Below, in pieces: positions 27,302 through 35,737 of a stretch of DNA of 60,534 bases. Position numbers and translations under genes: made by a program. Within the stretch, counting starts at the first letter, position 1. Every line of letters starts with the position of its first letter. The DNA is from Bacteroidota bacterium (GTDB lineage Bacteria; Bacteroidota; Bacteroidia; Sphingobacteriales; Sphingobacteriaceae). Under the pieces are notes generated by a model that was not told where the DNA came from, ran no database searches, and saw only the letters and a list, made by a program, of their open reading frames with translations. The stretch covers positions 1-60,534 of the forward strand of contig JABDAU010000012.1 in assembly GCA_013289045.1 (NCBI GenBank). The letters run 5' to 3'.

Positions 27302-28657
27302 TTACTTAATGCGGCCGTATGCCTGTTCGAGCTGTACTTTTGCTACAAGGGCATCATAAAGACCTTGTATATATGTATTATCTGCATCCTGCAAGGCTGT
27401 TTGTGCCTGTGTAACCTCAAGGCTCGAGCCTACACCCTGCTCATACTTTATTTTAGATACACGCAATACCTCTTCGGCCAATGCCATGTTTTTCTTTTGA
27501 TCGTTTAACGTTTGCAGGCCGTTTATGTATGATACCCGCGCTTCGCTGATCTGGAGGTTGACAGTCTTTCGCATATTATCCATATCGTTCTCGGATTTAA
27601 GCACATTTATCTGCGACTGCTTTAATTGATATTTATGCTGAAAACCGGTAAAGATGGGTACGTTAAGCGTCAGCCCGATATAGCCCGAAGGGTAATTAGT
27701 GCTATAAAGATTACCGAAACTGTTATCCTGGTAACTGGCCGAATAACTTGCATTAGCGGTTAACTTTGGCAGGTATGCGCCTCTTTTAAGTTTCACATCG
27801 TATTCATTCAACCGTTTCTGCGTTTCCAGTAAATTATATTCTATACGGTTATGATAAGCGCTGGTATCTGATGATGTATCGGCTAAGTTAGCGTCGAGCT
27901 TGATATTATCCAGGTTATCATTGAGCAACAAGACAGCCTCTATCGGCATACCCATCTGAAATTTCAACAACTCATAATTTATAGCCTGCGAACGACGCGA
28001 GTTTTGATACGAAGTAACCAGCGAATTATACTGCACGGTTATACGGTCAACATCCACTTTCTCAACAAACCCCTGTTTATTACGGGCAACGGTCTCATCA
28101 ACCTCTTTTTTAAGCTGTGTTATGTCCGAATCCAATAACCTCAAACTTTCCACGCTAACCAGCACCTGGTAATAGGCTTTGGTAACATTTACATTCGCGT
28201 CTATTTTGGTACGGGTATAGCTGCGCTCATAAAGCTGTTTGTAAGTTTTGCTGCCCTGCAAGCCTACAATGTAGCTTGGGTCGAATATGATCTGGCTGGC
28301 ATTTAACGTAAGGTTGGATTGATAGGTAACACCAAACTTTAACGGGATGAAGGTGCCCGGCTCATTAAAAAATTCGCCCGGGATAAGCGTAGTGGGTATC
28401 TTAAAGTAATCCTGGAAACCGGCCGCACCGCTTACCTGCGGATAGCCCTGCCCTATGATTTCTTTAACATGGTAATTTGCACCCTGAACATCCAACGCGG
28501 CGTTAGTAACATCGTGCTGGTGCTGATATGCGTAATTAACGCAATCCTGCAAGGTAAAATGGTAAACGCTGTCACGTGGCGACTGTTGCGCATGGCTCGT
28601 GAGCGTCGCGCCGCACCAAATGGCTGCTATCAGGTATATATACTTCATTGTTCTCAT
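27302..28657 (-). CDS. TolC family outer-membrane efflux protein
   Basis: 451 residues from ATG 28657 (MRTMKYIYLIAAIW); ATG 28648 is equally possible, while longer in-frame starts include a TTG. Signal peptide ends TSHAQQS. Two OEP domains with long helices (LQDCVNYAYQHQHDVTNAAL near the N-terminus; QVLVSVESLRLLDSDI; KYEQGVGSSLEVTQAQTALQ near the C-terminus). It forms the trimeric exit channel for the RND pump. It starts about 40 bp after the TetR gene's stop, so all four genes are likely one transcript. Confidence 0.92.
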   Translation of the reverse strand: MRTMKYIYLIAAIWCGATLTSHAQQSPRDSVYHFTLQDCVNYAYQHQHDVTNAALDVQGANYHVKEIIGQGYPQVSGAAGFQDYFKIPTTLIPGEFFNEPGTFIPLKFGVTYQSNLTLNASQIIFDPSYIVGLQGSKTYKQLYERSYTRTKIDANVNVTKAYYQVLVSVESLRLLDSDITQLKKEVDETVARNKQGFVEKVDVDRITVQYNSLVTSYQNSRRSQAINYELLKFQMGMPIEAVLLLNDNLDNIKLDANLADTSSDTSAYHNRIEYNLLETQKRLNEYDVKLKRGAYLPKLTANASYSASYQDNSFGNLYSTNYPSGYIGLTLNVPIFTGFQHKYQLKQSQINVLKSENDMDNMRKTVNLQISEARVSYINGLQTLNDQKKNMALAEEVLRVSKIKYEQGVGSSLEVTQAQTALQDADNTYIQGLYDALVAKVQLEQAYGRIK

Positions 28658-28696
28658 ATGTACGCTATACATAGTTGGTTTTGTTGTTTTCAAATT

Positions 28697-29341
28697 TCAT
28701 TGCTGCATTGACAACCCTATGTCAGCAGCTTTATTCATATGCAATTTTCTGTACTGGTCAAGCAGCTTATAGCCTTCCAGCGTACAGATGCCGTAATTAA
28801 AATGCTCAAGCAGCTGGTATTGCACCTCCCATGGGCTAAATTCAGCTATCGGGAACTGACCGGTATCAAAGCCCCACTCTACCTGTGCTACCCGCATACG
28901 GGCAATTATTTTAACATTAAGCCCGGGCCTTATGTAGCCTTGTTTTATTCCTTTTATCAATAACTCTTCAAGTGTGCGAATTAGGACATCAGCCTTGAAA
29001 TTCTGGAACTGTTTCCATGCATCAGGGTGATATTTCTGCATATCGTGTATCACTATCGGGTTGATGCGTGAAAAAATCTCTTCTGAGCATTTCATCATGT
29101 TGATCATCTCCTCTATCACATTTTCCGATCTGCTGATGATCTCGCTCATCTGGTCTTCATCGTCCTTCAGCTTCTTTTTTACAAGAGCGATCACCAGTTC
29201 GTTCTTGTCTTTAAAAAAGTGGTAGATGGTTTTCTTTGATATGCCTAAATGTTTGGCGATATCGTCCATCGTCACGCTTTTTATGCCAGCCTTTAAAAAA
29301 AGGTCTTCACCACCTTCAATAATTCTTTCTATTGGTATCAT
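28697..29341 (-). CDS. TetR/AcrR regulator of the efflux operon
   Basis: 214 residues from ATG 29341; an upstream in-frame start would lengthen it by 25 residues across the promoter, so it is rejected. HTH about 5-52 (RIIEGGEDLFLKAGIKSVTM ... HLGISKKTIYHFFKDKNEL). The C-terminal ligand domain is like that of Bacteroidota TetR_C regulators. It is the first gene of the efflux operon, and a promoter with an overlapping inverted repeat lies just upstream, so it probably represses the operon and itself until a pump substrate binds. Confidence 0.93.
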   Translation of the reverse strand: MIPIERIIEGGEDLFLKAGIKSVTMDDIAKHLGISKKTIYHFFKDKNELVIALVKKKLKDDEDQMSEIISRSENVIEEMINMMKCSEEIFSRINPIVIHDMQKYHPDAWKQFQNFKADVLIRTLEELLIKGIKQGYIRPGLNVKIIARMRVAQVEWGFDTGQFPIAEFSPWEVQYQLLEHFNYGICTLEGYKLLDQYRKLHMNKAADIGLSMQQ

Positions 29342-29356
29342 TTTTAAACTCCGGCA

Positions 29357-29393
29357 CAAAACTATGGAAACATTTTTAGATTTCAAAGTTTCC
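29357..29393 (-). promoter_or_regulatory. Promoter and candidate operator of the TetR-efflux operon
   Basis: On the minus strand TTTG (29384-29387) and TAGTTTTG (29357-29364) are separated by 19 bp, matching the Bacteroidota -33/-7 pattern (TTTG, then TAnnTTTG). An inverted repeat GGAAAC...GTTTCC (29366-29371 / 29388-29393) brackets the spacer, a good place for the TetR protein to block RNA polymerase. The ATG is 16 bp downstream of the -7 box. Confidence 0.65.
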
Positions 29394-29486
29394 AAAAGAA
29401 AACACGGATTCTTCACATTTAATTACCAATACTCTACATTACCTAATCACTAATCACAGAACACCGATCACTACCCCCAAAATTTC

Positions 29487-29494
29487 TATCTTTG
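29487..29494 (+). promoter_or_regulatory. Bacteroidota -7 box upstream of purB
   Basis: TATCTTTG matches TAnnTTTG and lies 20 bp before the purB ATG. No clear -33 element. Confidence 0.5.
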
Positions 29495-29514
29495 CGAAAA
29501 AATATTATCCTACA

Positions 29515-30858
29515 ATGACACTTTCCCCGCTCTCAGCAATTTCGCCTATCGATGGCCGCTATCATAACACAACCGCCAATCTTGCCGGCTATTTTTCGGA
29601 GTATGCGCTCATCAAATACCGTGTACTTGTTGAAATTGAATACTTTATTGCACTGAGCGAAATCCCGCTGCCGCAGTTACGTAAGTTTGATCCAGGTATT
29701 ACCCAAAAGTTACGCGCCATTTATCAAAATTTTAGCGAGGCTGATGCTCAGAACGTTAAAGAGATAGAAAAGACTACCAACCACGATGTTAAAGCGGTTG
29801 AATACTTTATAAAACAGGAATTTGATAAGCTCGGCATCAGCGAATTTAAGGAGTTTATCCACTTCGGGCTTACTTCGCAGGATATTAATAACACGGCCAT
29901 CCCTTTCTCTTTTAAGCTGGCGTTGCAGGATGTTTATTATCCTGCGTTAACCGAACTGATCAGCATTTTGAAAGTTTATGCTGAAGACTGGGCAAATATC
30001 CCATTACTGGCGCATACCCATGGGCAACCGGCATCGCCTACCCGTTTGGGCAAGGAACTGATGGTTTTTGTTGAACGTTTGGAAGCGCAGGTAGTATTGT
30101 TGAAACACATTCCTTTCTCGGCAAAATTTGGTGGCGCAACAGGTAACTTCAATGCGCACCATGTGGCTTACGGCAATATCGACTGGACAGCTTTCGGCAA
30201 CCGTTTCGTAAACAACGTACTGCTGCTTAACCGCTCGCAATTCACCACTCAAATTGAGCACTATGATAACTTCGCAGCACAATGCGATGCGCTGAAAAGG
30301 ATCAACAATATTTTGATTGATCTTGACCGCGATATATGGACCTATATATCCATGAACTATTTCAAGCAAAAAATAAAAGCTGGAGAAATTGGCTCATCAG
30401 CAATGCCGCATAAGGTAAACCCGATAGATTTTGAAAACTCGGAAGGTAACCTGGGTATAGCAAATGCGATATTTGAGCATTTGGCGGCTAAACTGCCGAT
30501 CTCGCGTTTACAGCGCGATCTGACGGATTCCACTGTACTGCGCAACATAGGTGTACCGGTTGGGCATAGCATGATCGCCATTAAATCCACCATAAAAGGC
30601 TTGAATAAACTGCTCCTTAACGAAGCTAAGATCAACGCCGACCTGGAAGCAAATTGGGCGGTTGTTGCCGAGGCATTGCAAACTATTCTCCGTCGTGAGG
30701 GCTATCCAAATCCATATGAGGCCTTAAAGGAGCTTACTCGTACCAATACCGGGGTAAACGCCGGTACAATTGCAACGTTTGTAGATGCTTTAGATGTAAG
30801 TGATGAGATAAAAGCGGAGTTGAAAAGGATTACGCCGTCGAATTATACAGGCATTTGA
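29515..30858 (+). CDS. purB: Adenylosuccinate lyase
   Basis: 447 residues, the usual length. It catalyses two steps of purine synthesis: SAICAR to AICAR, and adenylosuccinate to AMP, each releasing fumarate. The start MTLSPLSAISPIDGRYH is typical; HGQPASPTRLGKE (about 166-178) contains a catalytic His region, and the fumarase/aspartase signature SSAMPHKVNPIDFENSEGN (about 295-313) has the catalytic Ser loop. This is the longer, E. coli-like type. Its stop codon lies in the left arm of a long inverted repeat. Confidence 0.97.
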   Translation: MTLSPLSAISPIDGRYHNTTANLAGYFSEYALIKYRVLVEIEYFIALSEIPLPQLRKFDPGITQKLRAIYQNFSEADAQNVKEIEKTTNHDVKAVEYFIKQEFDKLGISEFKEFIHFGLTSQDINNTAIPFSFKLALQDVYYPALTELISILKVYAEDWANIPLLAHTHGQPASPTRLGKELMVFVERLEAQVVLLKHIPFSAKFGGATGNFNAHHVAYGNIDWTAFGNRFVNNVLLLNRSQFTTQIEHYDNFAAQCDALKRINNILIDLDRDIWTYISMNYFKQKIKAGEIGSSAMPHKVNPIDFENSEGNLGIANAIFEHLAAKLPISRLQRDLTDSTVLRNIGVPVGHSMIAIKSTIKGLNKLLLNEAKINADLEANWAVVAEALQTILRREGYPNPYEALKELTRTNTGVNAGTIATFVDALDVSDEIKAELKRITPSNYTGI

Positions 30859-30955
30859 TGTGCAGATGCGGAGATGTGCAAATATGCAGGTAAAGAAATT
30901 AAAATTTTGACACTTGCATATTTGCACATCTTCTCATTTGCACATCTGCACATCA
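30856..30955. repeat. Long inverted repeat overlapping the purB stop
   Basis: The left arm (30856-30888) is made of TGTGCA units and pairs with the right arm (30915-30955). Motifs such as GATGTGCA and TTTGCACATCT recur. The purB TGA is the first three bases of the left arm. The right arm holds extra units, so pairing has a bulge. It may work as a factor-independent 3' end or be a mobile palindromic element. Confidence 0.7.
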
Positions 30956-31040
30956 TTTTCCTGTCATAACTATCGCCCTATTGCATTTAACCGAAAAACC
31001 TGTTTAAATTTGTTATTGAATTTAAGATAAAAGAAGCGAG

Positions 31041-31592
31041 ATGAATATCAACGTATATACCGAATCGACCCCGAACCCGGCAACCCAGAAGTTTATTGTA
31101 AACAAGTTGCTGATAAACGGCAGTGCCGATTTCGCCACAAAAGAAGCTGCTGAAAAATCGCCATTTGCAAAGGAATTGTTCAAATTTTCATTTGTCAACG
31201 GTGTATTCTTCGCCAGCAACTTTGTTACTGTTACAAAAACCGAAGGCAGTGACTGGGATGATCTGTTACCTATCCTGAAAGAGTTTGTAAAAGGCGCTGT
31301 GGAAGCTGAGCTGGCGGTTAAGGAAGAAGAGCATATCGAAAATACCGATTTTGAAGGCAGCGACATCGAAGTAAAGATCCAGCAAATATTACATGATTAC
31401 GTTCGCCCGGCAGTTGAATCAGACGGGGGCGCCATCACCTATAAATCATTCGACGAAGGTAAGGTAACTGTTGAGCTTCGCGGTTCATGCAGCGGCTGCC
31501 CATCATCAACCGTTACTTTGAAGGCCGGTATTGAGAACCTGTTAAAGAGAATGGTGCCTGAGGTTACCGAGGTAGTATCCGAAGCCTTGTAA
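31041..31592 (+). CDS. NifU-family Fe-S scaffold/carrier protein (Nfu type)
   Basis: 183 residues. Nfu N-terminal domain (about 1-90: STPNPATQKFIVNKLL) plus NifU-like C-terminal domain (about 110-180: HDYVRPAVESDGGAITYKSF and CSGCPSSTVTLKAGIENLL). The CxxC near 150-153 binds a 4Fe-4S cluster, which is passed to target enzymes. Cytoplasmic. Monocistronic. The window contains clear Fe-S clients (QueE, MtaB), but there is no operon link. A palindromic repeat follows the stop. Confidence 0.94.
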   Translation: MNINVYTESTPNPATQKFIVNKLLINGSADFATKEAAEKSPFAKELFKFSFVNGVFFASNFVTVTKTEGSDWDDLLPILKEFVKGAVEAELAVKEEEHIENTDFEGSDIEVKIQQILHDYVRPAVESDGGAITYKSFDEGKVTVELRGSCSGCPSSTVTLKAGIENLLKRMVPEVTEVVSEAL

Positions 31593-31612
31593 ATAAAAGC
31601 ATTAAGTGCACT

Positions 31613-31688
31613 GGGTGTCACCCTGAGGCACTCGAAGGGTTTGCGTGGGCCATTGCCCATATACTTCGGGAACCTCGGTATGACACCC
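31613..31688. repeat. Inverted repeat, TGTCACCCTGAGG family
   Basis: The left arm GGGTGTCACCCTGAGG (31613-31628, continuing CACTCGAAGGG) pairs with a right arm ending CCTCGGTATGACACCC (31673-31688). The loop is about 25-30 bp. It sits between the converging nfu and suhB genes and could serve as a bidirectional 3' end. Same sequence family as the elements near 507-531, 4385-4405 and 4738-4841. Confidence 0.75.
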
Positions 31689-31695
31689 TTTCAAT

Positions 31696-32490
31696 TTAAT
31701 CTTTGAAATACTTCTGAATATAACTAAGAAGTTCTTTTGTGATCTTTCCATTCGTCGCCAATAATTCCCTCGTCACGATCACCTCCTCCCCGCCTTTAAA
31801 GTTCACCACTTCGCCACCAGCTTGTTTTACAATGAGTATGCCCGCTGCCACGTCCCAGGCGTTCAGGTTATATTCATAAAAACCTTCAAAACGACCTGCG
31901 GCAGTCCAGGCCAGATCAACCGCTGCAGAACCAACGCGGCGTAAGCCATGCGTGTTGCGCATTAGTTCGGTAAAAAGCTCTATGTAAATGGCTTGTTTAG
32001 TGAAATCGTAATACGGGAAACCTGTCGCCAAAAGACTGGCTGCAACGGTATCGGTTTGGCTTACTTTTATTTCTGCGCCATTGAGATAGGCCGGCGTACC
32101 TTTGCTCGCATAGAAGCATTCATCCAAATTTACTTCGTAAACTACGCCGCTTACCAATTCGTCCCCTTCCTGCAAAGCAATGCTTACAGCAAACGTTGGC
32201 AGGCCGTGTATAAAATTCGTGGTGCCATCCAGCGGGTCGATGATCCAGTTGAAGCGCTCGCCTACCCTGTTCGTTGTTTTTTCTTCGGTGATGAAGCCAG
32301 CTTCGGGCAATACTTTTTCCAGGCCGGCAACGATCATTTCCTCGGCGGTTTTATCTACGTACGATACAAGATCATTAAGGCCTTTGTATTCTATTTTGGA
32401 TGGATCGAAAACTTTGCGTTGCTCGCGTATAAAAGCCCCGGCTTGCCTGGCTATCTCAACAACTTTATTTGTTATTTGACTGTATTGCAT
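31696..32490 (-). CDS. suhB: Inositol monophosphatase family protein
   Basis: 264 residues from ATG 32490; an upstream start (32544) would extend further into gtrA and is less likely. Metal-site motifs: EEKTTN (about 68-73), WIIDPLDGTTNFIHGLP (about 83-99) and WDVAAGILIVKQAGG (about 206-220). The family removes phosphate from inositol-1-phosphate or related substrates with Mg2+; in bacteria SuhB may also bind ribosomal antitermination complexes. It overlaps gtrA by 26 bp and is the last gene of lgt-gtrA-suhB. The symbol is by family; histidinol-phosphatase activity is possible. Confidence 0.9.
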   Translation of the reverse strand: MQYSQITNKVVEIARQAGAFIREQRKVFDPSKIEYKGLNDLVSYVDKTAEEMIVAGLEKVLPEAGFITEEKTTNRVGERFNWIIDPLDGTTNFIHGLPTFAVSIALQEGDELVSGVVYEVNLDECFYASKGTPAYLNGAEIKVSQTDTVAASLLATGFPYYDFTKQAIYIELFTELMRNTHGLRRVGSAAVDLAWTAAGRFEGFYEYNLNAWDVAAGILIVKQAGGEVVNFKGGEEVIVTRELLATNGKITKELLSYIQKYFKD

Positions 32491-32938
32491 GATGCCGCAA
32501 AGATAGGCTGAAAGAAAATACCTTGTGGATAAAAAAGCTTGCAAAAAACAAACTTAATGCAGCTACAGGCCGGGCAACAGGCGGGTACATGCCAAGTGTT
32601 TTTATCAGGAATGAAATAACGGCAAGATTAGCAAAGTAGCCAATAATTGCAACCGAAATAAAACGAATAAATTGTTTGTGAGGCGCAAGTTTTGATTGTG
32701 AAAACACTACATACCTTGTAATAATAAAATTTACAATTACACCAAGGAAAAATGATATAGCAAGTGATATAGTAGAGTTAGCAAATTTCAGGTTGAATAT
32801 GTAATAGTGTTTTTGCGTGAGGAGGTTGCGGTAAAACAAGTAAAATGAAGAAATGTCAACCAAAAACCCAGCACCCGCCGATAGCACAAATTTGGCTACT
32901 TCGTTATTAAGTATTTTTTGTAATAGTTTGTTAGCCAT
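32465..32938 (-). CDS. GtrA family membrane protein
   Basis: 157 residues from ATG 32938, chosen because it overlaps the lgt stop by 8 bp (translational coupling). Four membrane helices (about 13-32, 43-66, 84-105, 115-140); the GtrA pattern is seen in [21 protein letters not shown] and [13 protein letters not shown]. GtrA proteins flip polyprenyl-linked sugars or support cell-surface polysaccharide synthesis. The 3' end overlaps suhB by 26 bp. No glycosyltransferase lies next to it, so the lipid-linked substrate is unknown. Confidence 0.9.
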   Translation of the reverse strand: MANKLLQKILNNEVAKFVLSAGAGFLVDISSFYLFYRNLLTQKHYYIFNLKFANSTISLAISFFLGVIVNFIITRYVVFSQSKLAPHKQFIRFISVAIIGYFANLAVISFLIKTLGMYPPVARPVAALSLFFASFFIHKVFSFSLSLRHHAIQSNNK

Positions 32939-34097
32939 GCGATGGTGCAGGTTTTTTACCATGATTTAAACCATGCACTATTAAGACTACACCTAATACA
33001 AAAAGTAAAATCGCAATTAATTGTGCCTGCGGGAAGGATATGCTGCCAACCTGGTAACGTGTATTTACACGGATAAACTCTATTAAAAAACGCTCAACGG
33101 CATTCAATACCAGGTAGATGCCAAACATAATACCGGGCGCTTTGATCTTGTCCCTGATACTCCACAAAAAGAAAAACAATAATATACAAACAACTGCCTC
33201 GTATAATGATGTCGGCCAAACCGGTTCAGGCAGTACGTGGCAAAATTTGCCTGTACAGCCCGGTATCAAATTGCCTTCGTCATTCACGTTATGCGGGAAA
33301 TTAAACTGCCATGCCCAATCAGGTAGCCAGTTAAGCCATCCTGGCCTATGTGATATATTCATTTTCCCCCAGTCGCCATCACCACTCATTTCGCAGCCTA
33401 TACGGCCAATACCATAAGCCAGCATCATACCCGGGCCGCCGATATCCAGCATGGTCAATGGTTTTATACCATGCTTATGCGCTATATATAACACCGCAGC
33501 GCCGCCGCAAATCAAACCACCATAAAAAGTTAAACCGCTAAAGCCGATCAGCATGCCAACCGGATCTTTTAAAAATTCTTCCCAGTTCTCAAGAGCATTG
33601 AATATTTTGGCGCCCGCAAAGCCACATATCGCGGCCCAAAGCAATATCTGGCCCATCAGGTCGGCAGGATGTACTTTTACTTTTTGTTTTTTAGGCTCGG
33701 GTAATACCGTTTTCTTATTTTCATAGTAAGCCCAGTAAGCTATTGCAGCAGCACCTATTATACCGCCGAGCCAGTTACCTTTTCCTGAAAGCAGCGTCCC
33801 CTGTGGGTCAGCATTAAGTTCTGAGTAATTAAATATGATATATATAAGTTTAAAGCCTATAATAAACCCGAAGACCGCGTTAGTTATCAATGCGAGCGGC
33901 GTGATACGCTCGCCAACCATCACCTCTTTTTCAAAGGAATGCACATATCCTAACTTTTCTTTTCGCTTAAATTCCTGTACAAAAGCCCAGTACGCAGCTA
34001 TGAAAGCTATCGCCACAAAAAAGCCAAAAGTTTGTATTGGCAGCTGAAGGTTTATCCCGAAAAGGTAATGTAAAAGGAAGCTTATGGTTGGGAACAT
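32931..34097 (-). CDS. lgt: Prolipoprotein diacylglyceryl transferase
   Basis: 388 residues, longer than the ~290 of E. coli, as is common in Bacteroidota. It moves diacylglycerol from phosphatidylglycerol to the lipobox cysteine of prolipoproteins in the inner membrane. The Lgt signature is [17 protein letters not shown] (about 226-242), with seven or more membrane helices; the extra length is an insertion around 120-150 and after the signature. The window encodes at least five predicted lipoproteins that would be its substrates. First gene of a packed operon with gtrA and suhB. Confidence 0.95.
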   Translation of the reverse strand: MFPTISFLLHYLFGINLQLPIQTFGFFVAIAFIAAYWAFVQEFKRKEKLGYVHSFEKEVMVGERITPLALITNAVFGFIIGFKLIYIIFNYSELNADPQGTLLSGKGNWLGGIIGAAAIAYWAYYENKKTVLPEPKKQKVKVHPADLMGQILLWAAICGFAGAKIFNALENWEEFLKDPVGMLIGFSGLTFYGGLICGGAAVLYIAHKHGIKPLTMLDIGGPGMMLAYGIGRIGCEMSGDGDWGKMNISHRPGWLNWLPDWAWQFNFPHNVNDEGNLIPGCTGKFCHVLPEPVWPTSLYEAVVCILLFFFLWSIRDKIKAPGIMFGIYLVLNAVERFLIEFIRVNTRYQVGSISFPQAQLIAILLFVLGVVLIVHGLNHGKKPAPSHG

Positions 34098-34125
34098 GTT
34101 TGTTTTTTGCTGCGAATATAGCGGT

Positions 34126-35445
34126 TTAATGCACTAAAACTTCTTCGGGCTCTGTTATTTCAACATCACCATCCTGTGAAATATTGGTTAAGCAAACTGC
34201 TTTTAATTCATTTACCAGCACCGGGTCGTACTTCGTCTTCACCTTCACATAGTTACGGGTGAAGCCATGCATAAAGCCGTCTTTTATATCACCTTCAAAC
34301 AAAACTTCGTCAGTTTTACCTAACTGATTTTCGTAGAAAGCCCGGCGTTTCTTATCAGACAATATGTGCAGCATCTTACTACGCTCGGCTCGTGTTGATC
34401 CCGGCACAACGCCTTTCATTTCTGCAGCAAGGGTATTTTCTCTTTCAGAATAGGTGAATACGTGCAGGTACGAAATATCCAGTCCGTTCAAAAAGTTATA
34501 GGTATCAATAAAATCCTCGCGCGTCTCACCCGGGAAGCCGACGATCACATCCACCCCTATACAGCAATCCGGCATCAGCGATTTTATTTTCGCTACGCGG
34601 TCTGCATACAATTCCCTTTTATACCTGCGGCGCATCAGGCCTAAAATCTTATTTGAACCCGACTGCAACGGGATATGGAAATGCGGCACAAAACGATTAG
34701 ATGTAGCAACAAACTCAATGATCTCGTCTGTCAAAAGATTGGGTTCGATAGACGAAATACGGATGCGCTCAATGCCTTCAACCTTATCTAAAGCTTTTAC
34801 CAGGTCAAAAAACTTATCTTCCCGCTCGCCATTCCTGATTCCGAAATCGCCCAGGTTTACACCTGTCAATACGATTTCCTTCACACCTGAAGCAGCGATG
34901 GCTTCGGCTTGCTTAACCGCATTCTCAATAGTATCGCTCCTGCTGGCGCCACGGGCCAATGGTATAGTGCAAAATGAGCATGAATAATCGCAGCCATCCT
35001 GCACCTTCAAAAAGGTACGGGTACGGTCACCTATCGACCATGCCGAAACAAATTGATTGGCTTCGCTTACCGGCTGGTTGTATATTAATGCTTTGGGATT
35101 TTTAGTTAGATCGGTGATGTAATCGACGAGCTGGAATTTCTCGGCAGCACCCAAAACCATATCAACGCCGGGTATTTCGGCAATTTCCTTTGGCTTAAGC
35201 TGGGCGTAGCATCCAACAATAGTTACATATGCCCCGGGGGATATTTTAAGCGCTTCCTTTACTACCTTCCTGCATTTTTTATCGGCATTCTCGGTTACGG
35301 AGCAGGTATTTATCACAAAAACATCTGGCTTGTCGGTAAAATCAACCGTATCAAAACCTGCATTATTAAAGAGACGGCCAATAGATGAGGTCTCCGAATA
35401 ATTCAGTTTACAACCTAACGTATAAAATGCAACCTTCCTGTTCAT
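34126..35445 (-). CDS. mtaB: tRNA (N6-threonylcarbamoyladenosine-37-C2)-methylthiotransferase
   Basis: 439 residues from ATG 35445. N-terminal UPF0004 domain with three cluster cysteines (C12 in [12 protein letters not shown]48 in NTCSVTE, C79 in VGCYAQLKP), then radical SAM C152-xxx-C156-xx-C159 ([16 protein letters not shown]), and a C-terminal TRAM domain (about 370-439). It adds a methylthio group to t6A37 in tRNAs that read ANN codons. The [10 protein letters not shown] text distinguishes MtaB from MiaB and RimO. Divergent from the hybrid kinase gene. Confidence 0.93.
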   Translation of the reverse strand: MNRKVAFYTLGCKLNYSETSSIGRLFNNAGFDTVDFTDKPDVFVINTCSVTENADKKCRKVVKEALKISPGAYVTIVGCYAQLKPKEIAEIPGVDMVLGAAEKFQLVDYITDLTKNPKALIYNQPVSEANQFVSAWSIGDRTRTFLKVQDGCDYSCSFCTIPLARGASRSDTIENAVKQAEAIAASGVKEIVLTGVNLGDFGIRNGEREDKFFDLVKALDKVEGIERIRISSIEPNLLTDEIIEFVATSNRFVPHFHIPLQSGSNKILGLMRRRYKRELYADRVAKIKSLMPDCCIGVDVIVGFPGETREDFIDTYNFLNGLDISYLHVFTYSERENTLAAEMKGVVPGSTRAERSKMLHILSDKKRRAFYENQLGKTDEVLFEGDIKDGFMHGFTRNYVKVKTKYDPVLVNELKAVCLTNISQDGDVEITEPEEVLVH

Positions 35446-35737
35446 TACAGCCAGCAAAGATACTATTTTTTCCGTTTTTAGCAGATCCCCCCTTGGCAGT
35501 TCATCATAAATTCACCTTATCATACCTTATAACCAAATTGTTACAACATTGGCTTTGGCATTGTTTTGGCTAAGTACTGTTCGTAATTTGTCGCATTTCC
35601 TCCATCAAAGGCTAAATCAGTTTTCAATTACAACTATTACGAATGGCTTTTTCTGAACTTTTTATTCAGGAAAGCTGTTAGAAAGTTTAAATACCTATGA
35701 AAGTGCGTGTTACTACGCTTTTCAACCAAACGTTATT
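35446..35737. promoter_or_regulatory. Divergent intergenic region with a sigma-54-like site
   Basis: 292 bp between divergent mtaB and the hybrid kinase. TGGCATTGTTTTGGCT at 35556-35571 has GG and GC separated by 10 bp, the invariant spacing of sigma-54 -24/-12 promoters, with three mismatches to the full consensus. A hairpin (AGCTTTCCTGAAT / TTCAGAAAAAGCC on the minus strand) lies near 35650-35682. No gene. Confidence 0.3.
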
